A program made the position numbers and the translations under genes. Under the pieces are notes generated by a model. It did not search any database. It saw nothing but the letters and a program-made list of their open reading frames with translations, and was not told the DNA's origin. Positions 9,130-18,867 of a stretch of DNA of 64,000 bases are shown one piece after another. The stretch's first letter is position 1; every line of letters begins with the position of its first letter. Where the stretch lies: NCBI RefSeq assembly GCF_014202495.1, contig NZ_JACHHA010000001.1, positions 1 through 64,000 on the forward strand, written 5' to 3'. Origin of the DNA: Cerasibacillus quisquiliarum (GTDB lineage Bacteria > Bacillota > Bacilli > Bacillales > Amphibacillaceae).

Positions 9130-9846
9130 TTAGCCCCCAATGAATATAATAGTTTTCAGTTGTTCGAGCTGTTGTTGCATACGTTCAATATCTTCAGGTG
9201 TTAAATTATATTGTGCTATGATGGTGATTGTATTCATTGACATATGAACGATAATAGGAACAATAATTCTCTTTGTCTTCACATATAAGTAAGCAAAAAC
9301 AAGTCCCATCGAAGAATAGATCAATAAATGTTCTGGTTCACCATGAATAATCCCGAAGATAAATGAACTGATTAATGCTGCTATGATAAAATTAGTTTTT
9401 TTATATAAAGTACCAAAAATAATCTTCCTAAAGACAATTTCTTCTAAAAATGGTGCGACTAGAGCTGGTACAATCATAAAGAGTGGATAATGGCGTGAAA
9501 TATCCATAATCATGCCAGTGTTTTCCGATCCTATATCTACACCAATAATCATCGTTTCAATGTAGACAGCAATCATTTGTGCAAAGTAAGCCATAAACAC
9601 CCCAAGAATCGACCAGAGAATAACGGTATTCCAAGACGCCGCTTTAGGATGTGGCTCTTTTTTTATATCTGGTCTAAGTAAGATAAGTACAACAATCGCT
9701 CCGATTATAAAGCTGATAATTTGATAGTAAATAGCTATGGTTTGCACATCAAAATGGAATAAGAAGTATACCACTGGTATACCAATAATACCAGAGAATA
9801 ATGTTAATATATATGTCGCAATAATCCACCAATAATGTTTCGTCAA
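9130..9846 (-). CDS. ydiL: CPBP-family intramembrane metalloprotease (YdiL-like)
   Basis: 238 aa with six to eight hydrophobic helices. The Abi/CPBP motifs are intact: EEIVFR (135-140), FGIIHG (164-169) and HMSMN (201-205). The Glu and His residues are the expected zinc ligands and catalytic residues of type II CAAX-prenyl-protease-like enzymes. Its substrate is not known. Gene position next to groES matches B. subtilis ydiL. Confidence 0.9.
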   Translation of the reverse strand: MTKHYWWIIATYILTLFSGIIGIPVVYFLFHFDVQTIAIYYQIISFIIGAIVVLILLRPDIKKEPHPKAASWNTVILWSILGVFMAYFAQMIAVYIETMIIGVDIGSENTGMIMDISRHYPLFMIVPALVAPFLEEIVFRKIIFGTLYKKTNFIIAALISSFIFGIIHGEPEHLLIYSSMGLVFAYLYVKTKRIIVPIIVHMSMNTITIIAQYNLTPEDIERMQQQLEQLKTIIFIGG

Positions 9847-9941
9847 TGAATGAACGTCCCCTTCTACAAAAAGTATTACTTATGTATTTTATCATATTTA
9901 CAGAAGGACTGAATAATAATTTGTTAACTTAACGATTATAA

Positions 9942-9971
9942 TAAAAATGGCCGGCCAATGAAGCACCGACC
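9942..9971 (-). terminator. Terminator of the hydroxyacyl-CoA dehydrogenase gene
   Basis: Read on the minus strand, GGTCGG pairs with CCGGCC (one G-U) across an 11-nt loop and is followed by ATTTTTATTAT. Confidence 0.6.
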
Positions 9972-9982
9972 TTTACTCTTTT

Positions 9983-10882
9983 TTATACTTTTAGAAAATC
10001 TGATTGTTCAAAACTTGGATTAGGATATGTGTAGAAGCCCTCACCGGTTTCGCGCCCGAGCTTTCCTTTATCGATATATTCTGTTTTAAGAAGTTCGGAT
10101 AATTTCTCGAATTCTTTATCACCTGTTACCTTTGCTTTTGAACGACTTATGTTAAATGCTGTATTAATTCCTACTACATCGAGGATAGCAAATGGACCAA
10201 GCGGCGCTCCGGTAGCAATCATCCAAGTTTTATCTATCGTTTCATGATCTGAAACTCCTTTTATCAATAGTAATTGTGCCGCTTCTAAGAGCGGTACTAA
10301 CAATGAATTTAAAATGTAACCAGGCTGCTCTTTGTGAAGAGGTAAGGGAACCATACCAATTGCTTTAGCAAATTCAATAACTTCATTAAAATATTTCATA
10401 TCTGTTCCTGGATGTTTCATTACTTCTGCAGTATTGTTTTTCCAAATTTCATTTGCAAAATGTAAGGCTAAAAATTTTTCGGGGCGTCCTGTTGCTTCGG
10501 CGAATTGACTAGGTAATAGAGTTGAAGAATTTGTTGTAAAGACAGTTTTTTCAGGCGCAACTTTAGCCAGTTTTTTATAAAAATCCATTTTAATATCAAC
10601 AAGTTCCGGTACTGCTTCGATAAGTAAATCAGCATCTTTGACAGCAACTTTTAAATCACTACTAAAGGTTAACCGATTGTATGCAGCATCTACTTGTTCA
10701 GATGATGCTCCTAAATCTTGCTGGTAACGGGGTTTTAGTTTTAATATTCGTCCTTTTGCTTTCTCTAATGCTTCGTCATTGATATCATATACAGATACAT
10801 CAAAACCATTAAAAGCAGTTTGAAAGGCAATTTGACTACCTAAGACACCGCTCCCGGCGACAGTAATGTTTTTGTAATTCAT
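9983..10882 (-). CDS. 3-hydroxyacyl-CoA dehydrogenase, NAD-dependent
   Basis: A 299-aa enzyme that oxidises 3-hydroxyacyl-CoA to 3-ketoacyl-CoA with NAD (beta-oxidation or butanoate metabolism). The Rossmann motif AGSGVLGSQIA is at 9-19, NSSTLLPS follows the nucleotide domain, and the catalytic-His region reads LHFANEIWKN rather than the common HFFNPV. The last 100 residues form the dimerisation domain (GRETGEGFYTY). It is not at this site in B. subtilis, so it is an insertion or rearrangement between ydiL and groES. Confidence 0.88.
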   Translation of the reverse strand: MNYKNITVAGSGVLGSQIAFQTAFNGFDVSVYDINDEALEKAKGRILKLKPRYQQDLGASSEQVDAAYNRLTFSSDLKVAVKDADLLIEAVPELVDIKMDFYKKLAKVAPEKTVFTTNSSTLLPSQFAEATGRPEKFLALHFANEIWKNNTAEVMKHPGTDMKYFNEVIEFAKAIGMVPLPLHKEQPGYILNSLLVPLLEAAQLLLIKGVSDHETIDKTWMIATGAPLGPFAILDVVGINTAFNISRSKAKVTGDKEFEKLSELLKTEYIDKGKLGRETGEGFYTYPNPSFEQSDFLKV

Positions 10883-11067
10883 TCATGTTCTCCTTTCGTC
10901 GTCTAAAATTGTGTTAACTAAAGAAACGATATTAGTATTTGTTTCAGTATATATTGTCTGTCTTTTGAAACGTACTTATGCATATATTTATAAACATATG
11001 TTTCCACCTTTAGCCGAGTGTGTTACGAATAAAGTTAACACAAATAATAATAACGAGTTTATTTCAC

Positions 11068-11096
11068 TTGCATTTTCTTTTGTTATTAATTATTAT
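11068..11096 (+). promoter_or_regulatory. Sigma-A promoter of groESL
   Basis: TTGCAT (11068-11073), a 17-bp spacer and TATTAT (11091-11096), directly upstream of the CIRCE operator. Confidence 0.8.
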
Positions 11097-11107
11097 ATTA
11101 ATTGGTG

Positions 11108-11134
11108 TTAGCACTCGAAGTCAGTGAGTGCTAA
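11108..11134 (+). promoter_or_regulatory. CIRCE operator (HrcA binding site)
   Basis: Perfect match to the consensus: TTAGCACTC, nine bases, GAGTGCTAA. HrcA bound here represses groESL until heat shock. Its position 12 bp after the -10 places it over the transcription start. Confidence 0.98.
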
Positions 11135-11143
11135 AAATGATAA

Positions 11144-11443
<300 letters not shown>

Positions 11444-11493
11444 CTATACTTAACGATAAAAATAAGGCATTAGATTTTAAGGAGGGCATTTAA

Positions 11494-13175
<1,682 letters not shown>

Positions 13176-13176
13176 G

Positions 13177-13196
13177 AAATATCACAAAAATATCAC
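13177..13196. repeat. Integrase arm-type repeats next to attL
   Basis: Two ATATCAC heptamers 11 bp apart directly inside attL. The same 20-bp sequence recurs at 52447-52466 inside attR. Paired short repeats on both phage arms are typical of tyrosine-integrase arm binding sites. Confidence 0.75.
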
Positions 13197-13203
13197 ATTT
13201 ATT

Positions 13204-14412
13204 TTACAAATTTAGTTTTTTGAGTATTTCTCTGTTGTTATTTGAGATATTTTCGATTGATTTTACTTTCATTTTATTTGTAACATGTGTGTATACTTTT
13301 AATGTCGTATTTGGATCTTCGTGACCTACTCTTTCCATAATCGTCGGCAATTCGGTTCCTGCTTCCGCTAACATCGATATATGTGTATGTCTAAATGCAT
13401 GAGGTGTTAGTTTCTTTTCTAAATTGATATGCTTCATGAGCCTTCTCATTCTATCACCGATATTTTTAACTAAATAAGGGTATCCGTTCGGGCGCTGAAA
13501 AACGAAATCTTCGTCATGATAATCATCTAACATCATTTTATACTTTAATTTATGTTTGTCGTTTTCCCTAACCAATTTTTTAAGCATGTTCATAATACGT
13601 GGATCTATATCAATGATTCGAGCCTTGTTTGTTTTCGTTGTGTCTAACGTATATTTTCTCATGTTGTTCGTTTCGCTGTATAGTGTTTTAGTTATACGTA
13701 TTGTGTTCTTTTCGAAGTTTAAATCATCTTTTTTAAGTGCGACTAATTCTCCTGGTCTCATTCCAGTAAAAGCTAAGGTATAAAACCATTCTTTATCAAG
13801 CTCTAGCCCAATTTTTAACACCGCATCTAAAAACTTTTCAAGCTCATCACTTTCAAAAAAAGTTTCCTCTACACTATCCCTTTCCAAATCTTCAACGGTA
13901 ACTGCCTTCTTAGGAACGACTGCGCCATCACGTGGATTTTCCTTTATAAGTTTATTACGAATTGCATATTTAAATATCATATTAGCACATGTATTAACAC
14001 CGCTAATTGTATTATGTGCATATCCTTCTTTATTTAAATTAAGTAACATTTGTTGATACATATGATGACTTATTTCGATAATCGGAGCTTTAACAAAGTA
14101 TCTATTTAGTATTTTCACTTCTTTTTCTCTGATTCTTACTGAACCGCGTTTTACTCCACTCGCTTTATATACTTCCAACCATCTTTCGGCAACTTTTTCA
14201 AATGTAATAGACTTACTTACATTTTCATCTATTCCATTTTCTTCTAATGCACGAATCGCATCTTCTACACGTTGTTTTGCTTCTTTTTGAGTTTTTCCAC
14301 GCCTTCTTATTTGTCGTCTTCTTCCAGTCCGCGGATTGCGCGGCGCTTCGCCTACGCACTCCCAAACCCATCCACTTTTAATCTTAACTTTATTGCATTT
14401 CATTATCATCAT
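13204..14412 (-). CDS. int: Phage tyrosine recombinase (integrase)
   Basis: A 402-aa site-specific recombinase that integrates and excises the prophage at groEL. It has a basic N-terminal arm-binding domain (about 1-60, rich in Arg/Lys), a SAM-like core-binding domain (70-160) and the catalytic domain. All catalytic residues are seen: R219 in TGMRPGEL, H338 and R341 in HAFRHT, H364 in RVGHED and Y374 in KVYTHV. It converges on groEL and uses the attL terminator region. Confidence 0.95.
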   Translation of the reverse strand: MMIMKCNKVKIKSGWVWECVGEAPRNPRTGRRRQIRRRGKTQKEAKQRVEDAIRALEENGIDENVSKSITFEKVAERWLEVYKASGVKRGSVRIREKEVKILNRYFVKAPIIEISHHMYQQMLLNLNKEGYAHNTISGVNTCANMIFKYAIRNKLIKENPRDGAVVPKKAVTVEDLERDSVEETFFESDELEKFLDAVLKIGLELDKEWFYTLAFTGMRPGELVALKKDDLNFEKNTIRITKTLYSETNNMRKYTLDTTKTNKARIIDIDPRIMNMLKKLVRENDKHKLKYKMMLDDYHDEDFVFQRPNGYPYLVKNIGDRMRRLMKHINLEKKLTPHAFRHTHISMLAEAGTELPTIMERVGHEDPNTTLKVYTHVTNKMKVKSIENISNNNREILKKLNL

Positions 14413-14593
14413 CCTCCAATCTTTTTATTGCCCAACGCAAATCCTTGATACGTTCCGTTTCAGACAACATACTATTTATTAGAATAAGTTTGGTGTTCTT
14501 GTATATAACCACCTCCGTCGGGTAATTCCATTGCACTATTTTTATATTTTGATTGGCGAGAGCGCTTAGGTCGTTGGTTCGTTGTTGCTTCAT
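14390..14593 (-). CDS. Small phage protein of unknown function
   Basis: 67 aa from the ATG at 14593, chosen because GGAGGG lies 5 nt upstream; the frame continues 7 codons further without a signal. It overlaps the integrase start by 23 nt, so its translation is probably coupled to int. It is acidic at the C-terminus with a RLEDDDNEM tail. I recognise no domain. An excisionase role is possible from position but not shown. Confidence 0.5.
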   Translation of the reverse strand: MKQQRTNDLSALANQNIKIVQWNYPTEVVIYKNTKLILINSMLSETERIKDLRWAIKRLEDDDNEMQ

Positions 14594-14659
14594 GCTATCC
14601 CTCCAAAATTCCATTGACTATAGTTAATAGGAACATCTGTTCTATTTTGGTTTATAATA

Positions 14660-14687
14660 TTAGGTGTACAAATTAATGCACACCTAA
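14660..14687 (-). terminator. Possible terminator after the lipoprotein gene
   Basis: TTAGGTGT and ACACCTAA form an 8-bp stem across 12 nt. On the minus strand it is followed by TATTATAAA, a weak T-tract. Confidence 0.4.
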
Positions 14688-14693
14688 AGGTTC

Positions 14694-15209
14694 TTATTCT
14701 ATTTCTAATTCAAAGATTGCTGCGTCGCTAAATGATACGGCAGGTAAGAAGTGGACTTCGATTGGCCCTTCTTCAATACCGAAATGTTCTGTTCCTTGAA
14801 TTTTCTTACCTGGAGCCAATGACCCCATCGTGTTGTCTAGTGGATAAGATTCCATTTTGTTTCCTGTTCCGTCATATACTGATAAGTCCATTCCGATTGG
14901 AATCTCATCATCCGTTGTATTTTCAACTTCATACTCGATTTTGATAACAGTTGCTGGGTCAGTTTCTGCGAACTCATTTCTTTCGTCTGTAGTAGAAACG
15001 CTTTTAATTGTCATTTTCACTCCATCAACTTCAGCAGTGTCGCCCAGACCTAATTTCTTTTCCTCTTTCTTTTCTTCCTTTTTGTCTTCTTTTTCTTCTG
15101 TTTCAGGCTTGTCCTCTTTTTTAGAATCAGTGGTTGAACTTGATTCATTACAAGCAACTAATGCAATAGATAAGATAAGTGCAAAAAGCAATAGAAGTAA
15201 TCTTTTCAT
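14694..15209 (-). CDS. Prophage lipoprotein with Ig-like (DUF4352-type) domain
   Basis: 171 aa. There is a signal peptide of 19 residues with lipobox LVAC and lipidated Cys20, then a low-complexity Lys/Glu linker (about 25-55), then a beta-rich domain (GDTAEVDGVKMTIKSV, YEVENTTDDEIPIG) of the DUF4352/DUF5067 type. It would be anchored on the outer face of the membrane. It lies between integrase and repressor, the place where superinfection-exclusion lipoproteins such as Ltp of phage TP-J34 are found; that role is inferred from place only. Confidence 0.75.
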   Translation of the reverse strand: MKRLLLLLFALILSIALVACNESSSTTDSKKEDKPETEEKEDKKEEKKEEKKLGLGDTAEVDGVKMTIKSVSTTDERNEFAETDPATVIKIEYEVENTTDDEIPIGMDLSVYDGTGNKMESYPLDNTMGSLAPGKKIQGTEHFGIEEGPIEVHFLPAVSFSDAAIFELEIE

Positions 15210-15258
15210 TTTATGTACCCTCCTTAATAATATTATCTAAACATCATAATGATGTAGA

Positions 15259-15630
15259 TCACTTATTGTCTGTTTCTTCTTTGATGAACTCCCAAATCTT
15301 TTTAAGTCGAGCCAAGTCTTCTTCCTTTGATTTAGGCAGTTCTTTTACCCACCTTTTTAATTCAGGGTCTTTTATGAAGTTTTCGAATTCTTGTTGTTCA
15401 CTCTCTGTTTCTTCTAAGTAACCGGCCCGTTTCATTAATTCGTTATAATCAACATTTAATCCGTTCGATAACTTTTTAATGATTTCAGGTGATGGTATAC
15501 CACGTTTACCGTTTTCCATTTGCGACAAATACGAATTAGACACACCCGAATAAAGTTCGAGTTGCCTTATAGTCATATTGCGCTCTTTTCTCAACTTCCT
15601 TATATATAAACCAAAGTCTTTTGCTTCCAA
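15259..15630 (-). CDS. CI-like lysogeny repressor (HTH XRE)
   Basis: 123 aa with an N-terminal HTH_3 domain: IRKLRKERNMTIRQLELYSGVSNSYLSQMENG, shown here as LRKERNMT, then GVSNSYLSQMENGKRG as the recognition helix region. The remaining 55 residues are charged. There is no LexA-type peptidase domain and no ImmA-like protease gene beside it, so induction may work through the antirepressor instead. It is transcribed divergently from the Cro-like gene across the operator region. Confidence 0.85.
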   Translation of the reverse strand: MEAKDFGLYIRKLRKERNMTIRQLELYSGVSNSYLSQMENGKRGIPSPEIIKKLSNGLNVDYNELMKRAGYLEETESEQQEFENFIKDPELKRWVKELPKSKEEDLARLKKIWEFIKEETDNK

Positions 15631-15655
15631 TTGTAATCACCTAAATACTATTTTA

Positions 15656-15726
15656 GTAAACTTTACAAAAAAAGATATACTTTTTATAAAAAAGTGCTTG
15701 CAATTGTAAATAAAACATGCTAATAT
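15656..15726. promoter_or_regulatory. Divergent lysogeny/lytic control region
   Basis: A rightward promoter TTGCAA (15698-15703), 17-bp spacer, TAATAT (15721-15726) faces the Cro-like gene. A perfect palindrome GTAAACTTTAC (15656-15666) lies between the two regulators and is a candidate operator. Confidence 0.65.
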
Positions 15727-15778
15727 GATTACAGTAGCAAGTTCACAAAAGCAAGCAACTAGAAAGGAGTTGATGCTT

Positions 15779-16027
15779 TTGAAGATTAAATTAAAAGATG
15801 TCAATAAGTTTAAATCCTTGTTGATGATAAGTGGATATAGTCAAAGGGCTTATGCTAGAGCAATCGGCATTTCAGAACCGTATGCTAACCAAATAGCAAA
15901 CGGAACAAGAAATCCAGGCCCGGAAATAGCAAAAAACACAGCAGATCTATTAGGAGTGAAATTTGAAGATATTTTTTTTATAGATTATGCTTGCAAAAGT
16001 GAACAAAGCGAAGGACAAGCTATTTAA
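15779..16027 (+). CDS. Cro-like HTH regulator
   Basis: 82 aa from a TTG at 15779, chosen because AAAGGAG ends 9 nt upstream; an ATG at 15773 is too close. HTH_3-type motif: GYSQRAYARAIGISEPYANQ with NGTRNPGP following. First rightward gene opposite the repressor, so probably the lytic-switch Cro equivalent. Confidence 0.8.
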   Translation: MKIKLKDVNKFKSLLMISGYSQRAYARAIGISEPYANQIANGTRNPGPEIAKNTADLLGVKFEDIFFIDYACKSEQSEGQAI

Positions 16028-16035
16028 ATCGAATA

Positions 16036-16158
16036 CATCACACTCGAGATTGAGTGTCTAATCGAGCGGAGTTTCGCCATGACTCACCACTAGAGATGAC
16101 GAGCGACAGCCACATAGGCCCACGCCAAGACATTAGATGCTGACTCTCGGGTGTGATG
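16036..16158 (+). ncRNA. Predicted structured RNA upstream of the antirepressor gene
   Basis: A non-coding stretch whose ends pair over 13 bp (CATCACACTCGAG at 16036-16048 with CTCGGGTGTGATG at 16146-16158, one G-U). Inside that a second helix pairs GAGTGTCTAAT (16052-16062) with ATTAGAT (16132-16138) and ACTC (16143-16146) across a 4-nt bulge; the last base competes with the outer helix. The enclosed 69 nt hold short hairpins such as GAGT/ACTC (16069-16085). It is richer in GC than its surroundings. I cannot name a family. Confidence 0.6.
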
Positions 16159-16192
16159 ACGAAAACTAACTATTAATCAGGAGGGTTATCAA

Positions 16193-16984
16193 ATGAATCA
16201 ACTAACAAAAATGTTTGATGGTCACAAATTAACGATTATTGAAAAAGGTGGTGAACCAATTTTTAAGTTGAGTGATGTTTGTAAAATACTCGGCCTTGGT
16301 AATCCGTCGCAAGTAAAAACGAGATTGGAAGATGGGGTCATTAGTAATGAGGTCATCCTTGATAACCTAAACAGGCAGCAACAAGCAACGTTTGTAAATG
16401 AAGATGGTCTATACGATGTCATTCTCGATAGTCGTAAACCAGAAGCAAAACGATTTAGAAAGTGGATCACATCAGAAGTGTTGCCATCGATTAGAAAAAC
16501 AGGAAGCTACTCAACAAGTGTAGACATTAGACAACTTAGTCCTGAACTCCAAATTATGAATAACATGGTTCAGGCATTAGCTAAACAAGAGATTGAAGCT
16601 AAGAAAATGAAGCAAGAAATTCAAGAGACTAAAAAAGAGTTGTCAGATGTAAGAAAGGTATTTGTTCTCAATCCAAAAAATTGGCGACGTGAAGTGAACG
16701 ACATCATTATTAAAATCTCTAAAACACGTAATGATTTGGATGCTTATCGAGACATTAGAAATGAAAGTTATCAGCGGTTAGAAGAACGTGCTAGATGTGA
16801 TTTAGGCAGACGACTGGAAAACAAACGTGAACGAATGAAAAAAGCAGGTTCTTCTAAAACAGCTGTCAATCGCATTAACAAAATGGATGTTATTGCAGAC
16901 GATGAACGATTGAAAGAAATATACCTAACAATCGTTAAAGAAATGGCGATTAGATACGGAATTACTAACAAGGCGGTGTCATAA
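16193..16984 (+). CDS. Antirepressor, BRO-N plus ORF6C-type domains
   Basis: 263 aa. The N-terminal BRO-N domain (about 5-105) shows FKLSDVCKILGLGNPSQ, FVNEDGLYDVILDSR and FRKWITSEVLPSIRKTGSY. A Lys/Glu coiled segment (125-150) follows, then a C-terminal domain resembling ORF6C (NDIIIKISKTRNDLDAYRDI). Such proteins inactivate or bypass phage repressors. The ribosome binding site is CAGGAGGGTTATCAA. It lies directly after the structured RNA, which may control it. Confidence 0.85.
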   Translation: MNQLTKMFDGHKLTIIEKGGEPIFKLSDVCKILGLGNPSQVKTRLEDGVISNEVILDNLNRQQQATFVNEDGLYDVILDSRKPEAKRFRKWITSEVLPSIRKTGSYSTSVDIRQLSPELQIMNNMVQALAKQEIEAKKMKQEIQETKKELSDVRKVFVLNPKNWRREVNDIIIKISKTRNDLDAYRDIRNESYQRLEERARCDLGRRLENKRERMKKAGSSKTAVNRINKMDVIADDERLKEIYLTIVKEMAIRYGITNKAVS

Positions 16985-17296
16985 ATGCTAAAAGTTGAAT
17001 TCAGTGAAGAATTTATTCAATCACTTACTAACGAAATTAAGAATCAGCTAGTTCCTGTCTTAGTGCAGGAACTTAAGCAACAAGAGTTGCCACCATTACT
17101 TACTAGAAAACAGTTTATGGAGCTTGTTGGAATAAGCCCAGGCAAATGCAACGAATTATTTAACAGAAAAGATTTTCCAGTTACGAGGCAACTTGGCCAT
17201 CCGAGAGTTCCGACCAAGAAGTTTTTTGAGTGGTTAAACGAGGATATCGATAACAGGAAGGACCTTGGGCTTAATTATCCATATCAAGCAATTTAA
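16985..17296 (+). CDS. Phage DNA-binding protein, DUF771/excisionase-like
   Basis: 103 aa starting one base after the antirepressor stop. The N-terminal amphipathic helix is followed by a MerR/excisionase-type winged helix: LTRKQFMELVGIS, then PVTRQLGHPRVPTKKFFEWL. Similar small proteins in early regions of Firmicutes phages are annotated DUF771. It could be the excisionase or an early regulator. Confidence 0.65.
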   Translation: MLKVEFSEEFIQSLTNEIKNQLVPVLVQELKQQELPPLLTRKQFMELVGISPGKCNELFNRKDFPVTRQLGHPRVPTKKFFEWLNEDIDNRKDLGLNYPYQAI

Positions 17297-17355
17297 TCGG
17301 GTGGTTGGTGTAAGTCTAATATAAACCATTTTGTGACTTTAGTCTTTGCTGTCAT

Positions 17356-17380
17356 AGCAAATTTGCTTACAAAGCAAATT
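17356..17380. promoter_or_regulatory. Repeated AGCAAATT half-sites upstream of an HTH gene
   Basis: A 12-bp palindrome AGCAAATTTGCT (17356-17367) followed by a third half-site AGCAAATT (17373-17380), just before the ribosome binding site GGAAGGGGGTG. The stretch can also fold as an AATTTGC/GCAAATT hairpin. Candidate operator or translational control site for the next gene. Confidence 0.4.
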
Positions 17381-17396
17381 GGAAGGGGGTGATCAC

Positions 17397-17684
17397 TTGG
17401 AATTTGGCCCTATTTTACGAAAGATGCGCAAATCAGCAGGATTGAGTCAAGAAGATATGGCGCATGAATTGCACATGTCAATTAGCAATATTAGTCGCTT
17501 AGAAACAGGCAAATACGAATTAAAGGCAATTGACCTATTAAATTGGGTCAACGTTACAGGTTCACAAGAAGTTTTAGCAGCAATGGTGCTAGGTGTTGAT
17601 GTCGGTATGTTGCAGCATGCATTAGATTTAATATCCACAATGGCAGTTGGATTTATAGGAGGTATTATAAATGGATTTTTCTAA
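17397..17684 (+). CDS. HTH XRE protein with hydrophobic C-terminus
   Basis: 95 aa from a TTG at 17397 placed 6 nt after GGAAGGGGGTG; an earlier in-frame TTG lacks a site. HTH motif: MRKSAGLSQEDMAHELHMS with ISRLETGKYEL. The last 30 residues are hydrophobic (LDLISTMAVGFIGGIINGFF), unusual for a plain regulator and suggestive of membrane contact. Confidence 0.7.
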   Translation: MEFGPILRKMRKSAGLSQEDMAHELHMSISNISRLETGKYELKAIDLLNWVNVTGSQEVLAAMVLGVDVGMLQHALDLISTMAVGFIGGIINGFF

Positions 17685-17934
17685 GCACTTTTTACCTGGT
17701 GATATTAAACACGCAACCAATGAGTTTGAGTGTGCAAAGGACCTATTGAAACTATCAATTTGTTATATAGAGAAAGGCGACATTGAAATAGCGAGAAATC
17801 GAGTTTATGACGCACTTAGATCGATTGAAGAACTACTTAAGATGAATCGAGAAAAGTTAAAGGAAGATGAATTGCGGCGCTTTATTGAAGCGAACGGAAT
17901 TAAGGTTGTAAGGATGATGTTATATGGAAAATAA
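17671..17934 (+). CDS. Phage early protein of unknown function
   Basis: 87 aa, overlapping the previous gene by 14 nt. All-helical character, charged, with a repeated pattern of Ile/Leu suggesting a TPR-like helical hairpin (ECAKDLLKLSICYIEKGDIE, then ARNRVYDALRSIEELL). I recognise no family. Confidence 0.55.
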   Translation: MDFSKHFLPGDIKHATNEFECAKDLLKLSICYIEKGDIEIARNRVYDALRSIEELLKMNREKLKEDELRRFIEANGIKVVRMMLYGK

Positions 17935-18007
17935 GTACGACTGGATTTATACAGTGTTGTTTGTTGCGAGTTTAGCGTTTTTGTGGTTTGCACTGATTAA
18001 CTCATAG
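17924..18007 (+). CDS. Tiny membrane protein (27 aa)
   Basis: A short frame overlapping the previous gene by 11 nt. It reads MENKYDW followed by one hydrophobic helix (IYTVLFVASLAFLWFALI) and NS. It sits inside the packed early operon; single-helix microproteins are common there. Confidence 0.5.
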   Translation: MENKYDWIYTVLFVASLAFLWFALINS

Positions 18008-18018
18008 GAGGTGTAAAA

Positions 18019-18333
18019 ATGCTGACTACTGATCAACTTGTTGCAATGGCTAAGGAAAAAGGAATAACGCTAACTGAATCATCTGTTTATCACAGAATAC
18101 TTAAAGGTTGGACACTTGATGAAATTATCAATACACGTCAATTTCAACGTCGCAAAAGTAAGCGAACTGTATACGTTGTTTACAAAAATGATGAGTATTT
18201 GATGGAAGGAACAGCTGAAGAAATATCGAAAGCAACTGGTTTAACAATTGGATCTATATATTCCTATGTTTATCGATACAGAAAAGGATTGCATAAAACA
18301 AATTATGAAATATTCGAAGTTGATGAGGAGTGA
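18019..18333 (+). CDS. Phage protein with HTH-like repeats
   Basis: 104 aa, ribosome binding site AGGAGGTGTAAAA. Two similar segments resemble NUMOD/HTH modules: an N-terminal LTESSVYHRILKGWTLDEII and a C-terminal TAEEISKATGLTIGSIYSYV. Likely DNA-binding; no precise family assigned. Confidence 0.6.
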   Translation: MLTTDQLVAMAKEKGITLTESSVYHRILKGWTLDEIINTRQFQRRKSKRTVYVVYKNDEYLMEGTAEEISKATGLTIGSIYSYVYRYRKGLHKTNYEIFEVDEE

Positions 18334-18337
18334 TGAT

Positions 18338-18598
18338 ATGAGAGCTTTTATTAAAGTTTGGGGTAATGAGTATCCAGTTGGGATAATCGTTTGGGATTAT
18401 ACAACCCATCGAATTTTTAACATCACATTCAGAGACGAAAACGACAAAGCATACACGGTGTTTAACGAAAAAGACGCTAATGGTGAGTATAACCTCGAAG
18501 ACAACAAAGGAAATGCAGACGTTATGTTGACTGCTAATTTAGACGAGATCGTTTATTTAAAAGAAAAAACCCATCGTGCCGTAAACGATGAGTTTTAA
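18338..18598 (+). CDS. Phage protein of unknown function
   Basis: 86 aa from the ATG at 18338, which follows GAGGAGTGATGAT. Beta-rich and acidic (ITFRDENDKAYTVFNEKD). No family recognised; similar proteins are found in early operons. Confidence 0.6.
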   Translation: MRAFIKVWGNEYPVGIIVWDYTTHRIFNITFRDENDKAYTVFNEKDANGEYNLEDNKGNADVMLTANLDEIVYLKEKTHRAVNDEF

Positions 18599-18638
18599 GG
18601 AATCCTGAATTACCTACATTATATCAAATGTAGCAAGT

Positions 18639-18792
18639 GAAGGCTAGTCCTTCCTTGTCAGACTGGGAACACATGATACCTCCTAATTCACTGTTTTGTG
18701 CCACTGTTCCTGGTCTGATAAGGGTGGATTACCCTAAACCTAACGAAAGGAGGATAGACATAAAAAAATGCCTGTTGTTGCAGCAACAGGCA
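18639..18792 (+). ncRNA. Non-coding stretch with four consecutive hairpins
   Basis: Between two genes, four inverted repeats follow each other: GAAGG/CCTTC (18639-18653); a 14-bp arm pair TCAGACTGGGAACA / TGTTCCTGGTCTGA (18658-18671 and 18705-18718, 12 of 14 paired); AGGGT/ACCCT (18721-18735); and TGCCTGTTG/CAACAGGCA (18769-18792). The last is preceded by AAAAAAA, so it could act as a terminator on the minus strand. A structured leader or small RNA is likely. Confidence 0.45.
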
Positions 18793-18867
18793 AAGGGAAG
18801 TGTTACAAAAATACTCCACACCTATATTTTAAAACATTTATAGGGTGTGGGCAAGGAGTGAAAAACC

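Noticed and set aside
10911-11111. 66-codon plus-strand frame upstream of groES
   Set aside because: It runs through the groES promoter up to the CIRCE operator and has no ribosome binding site.
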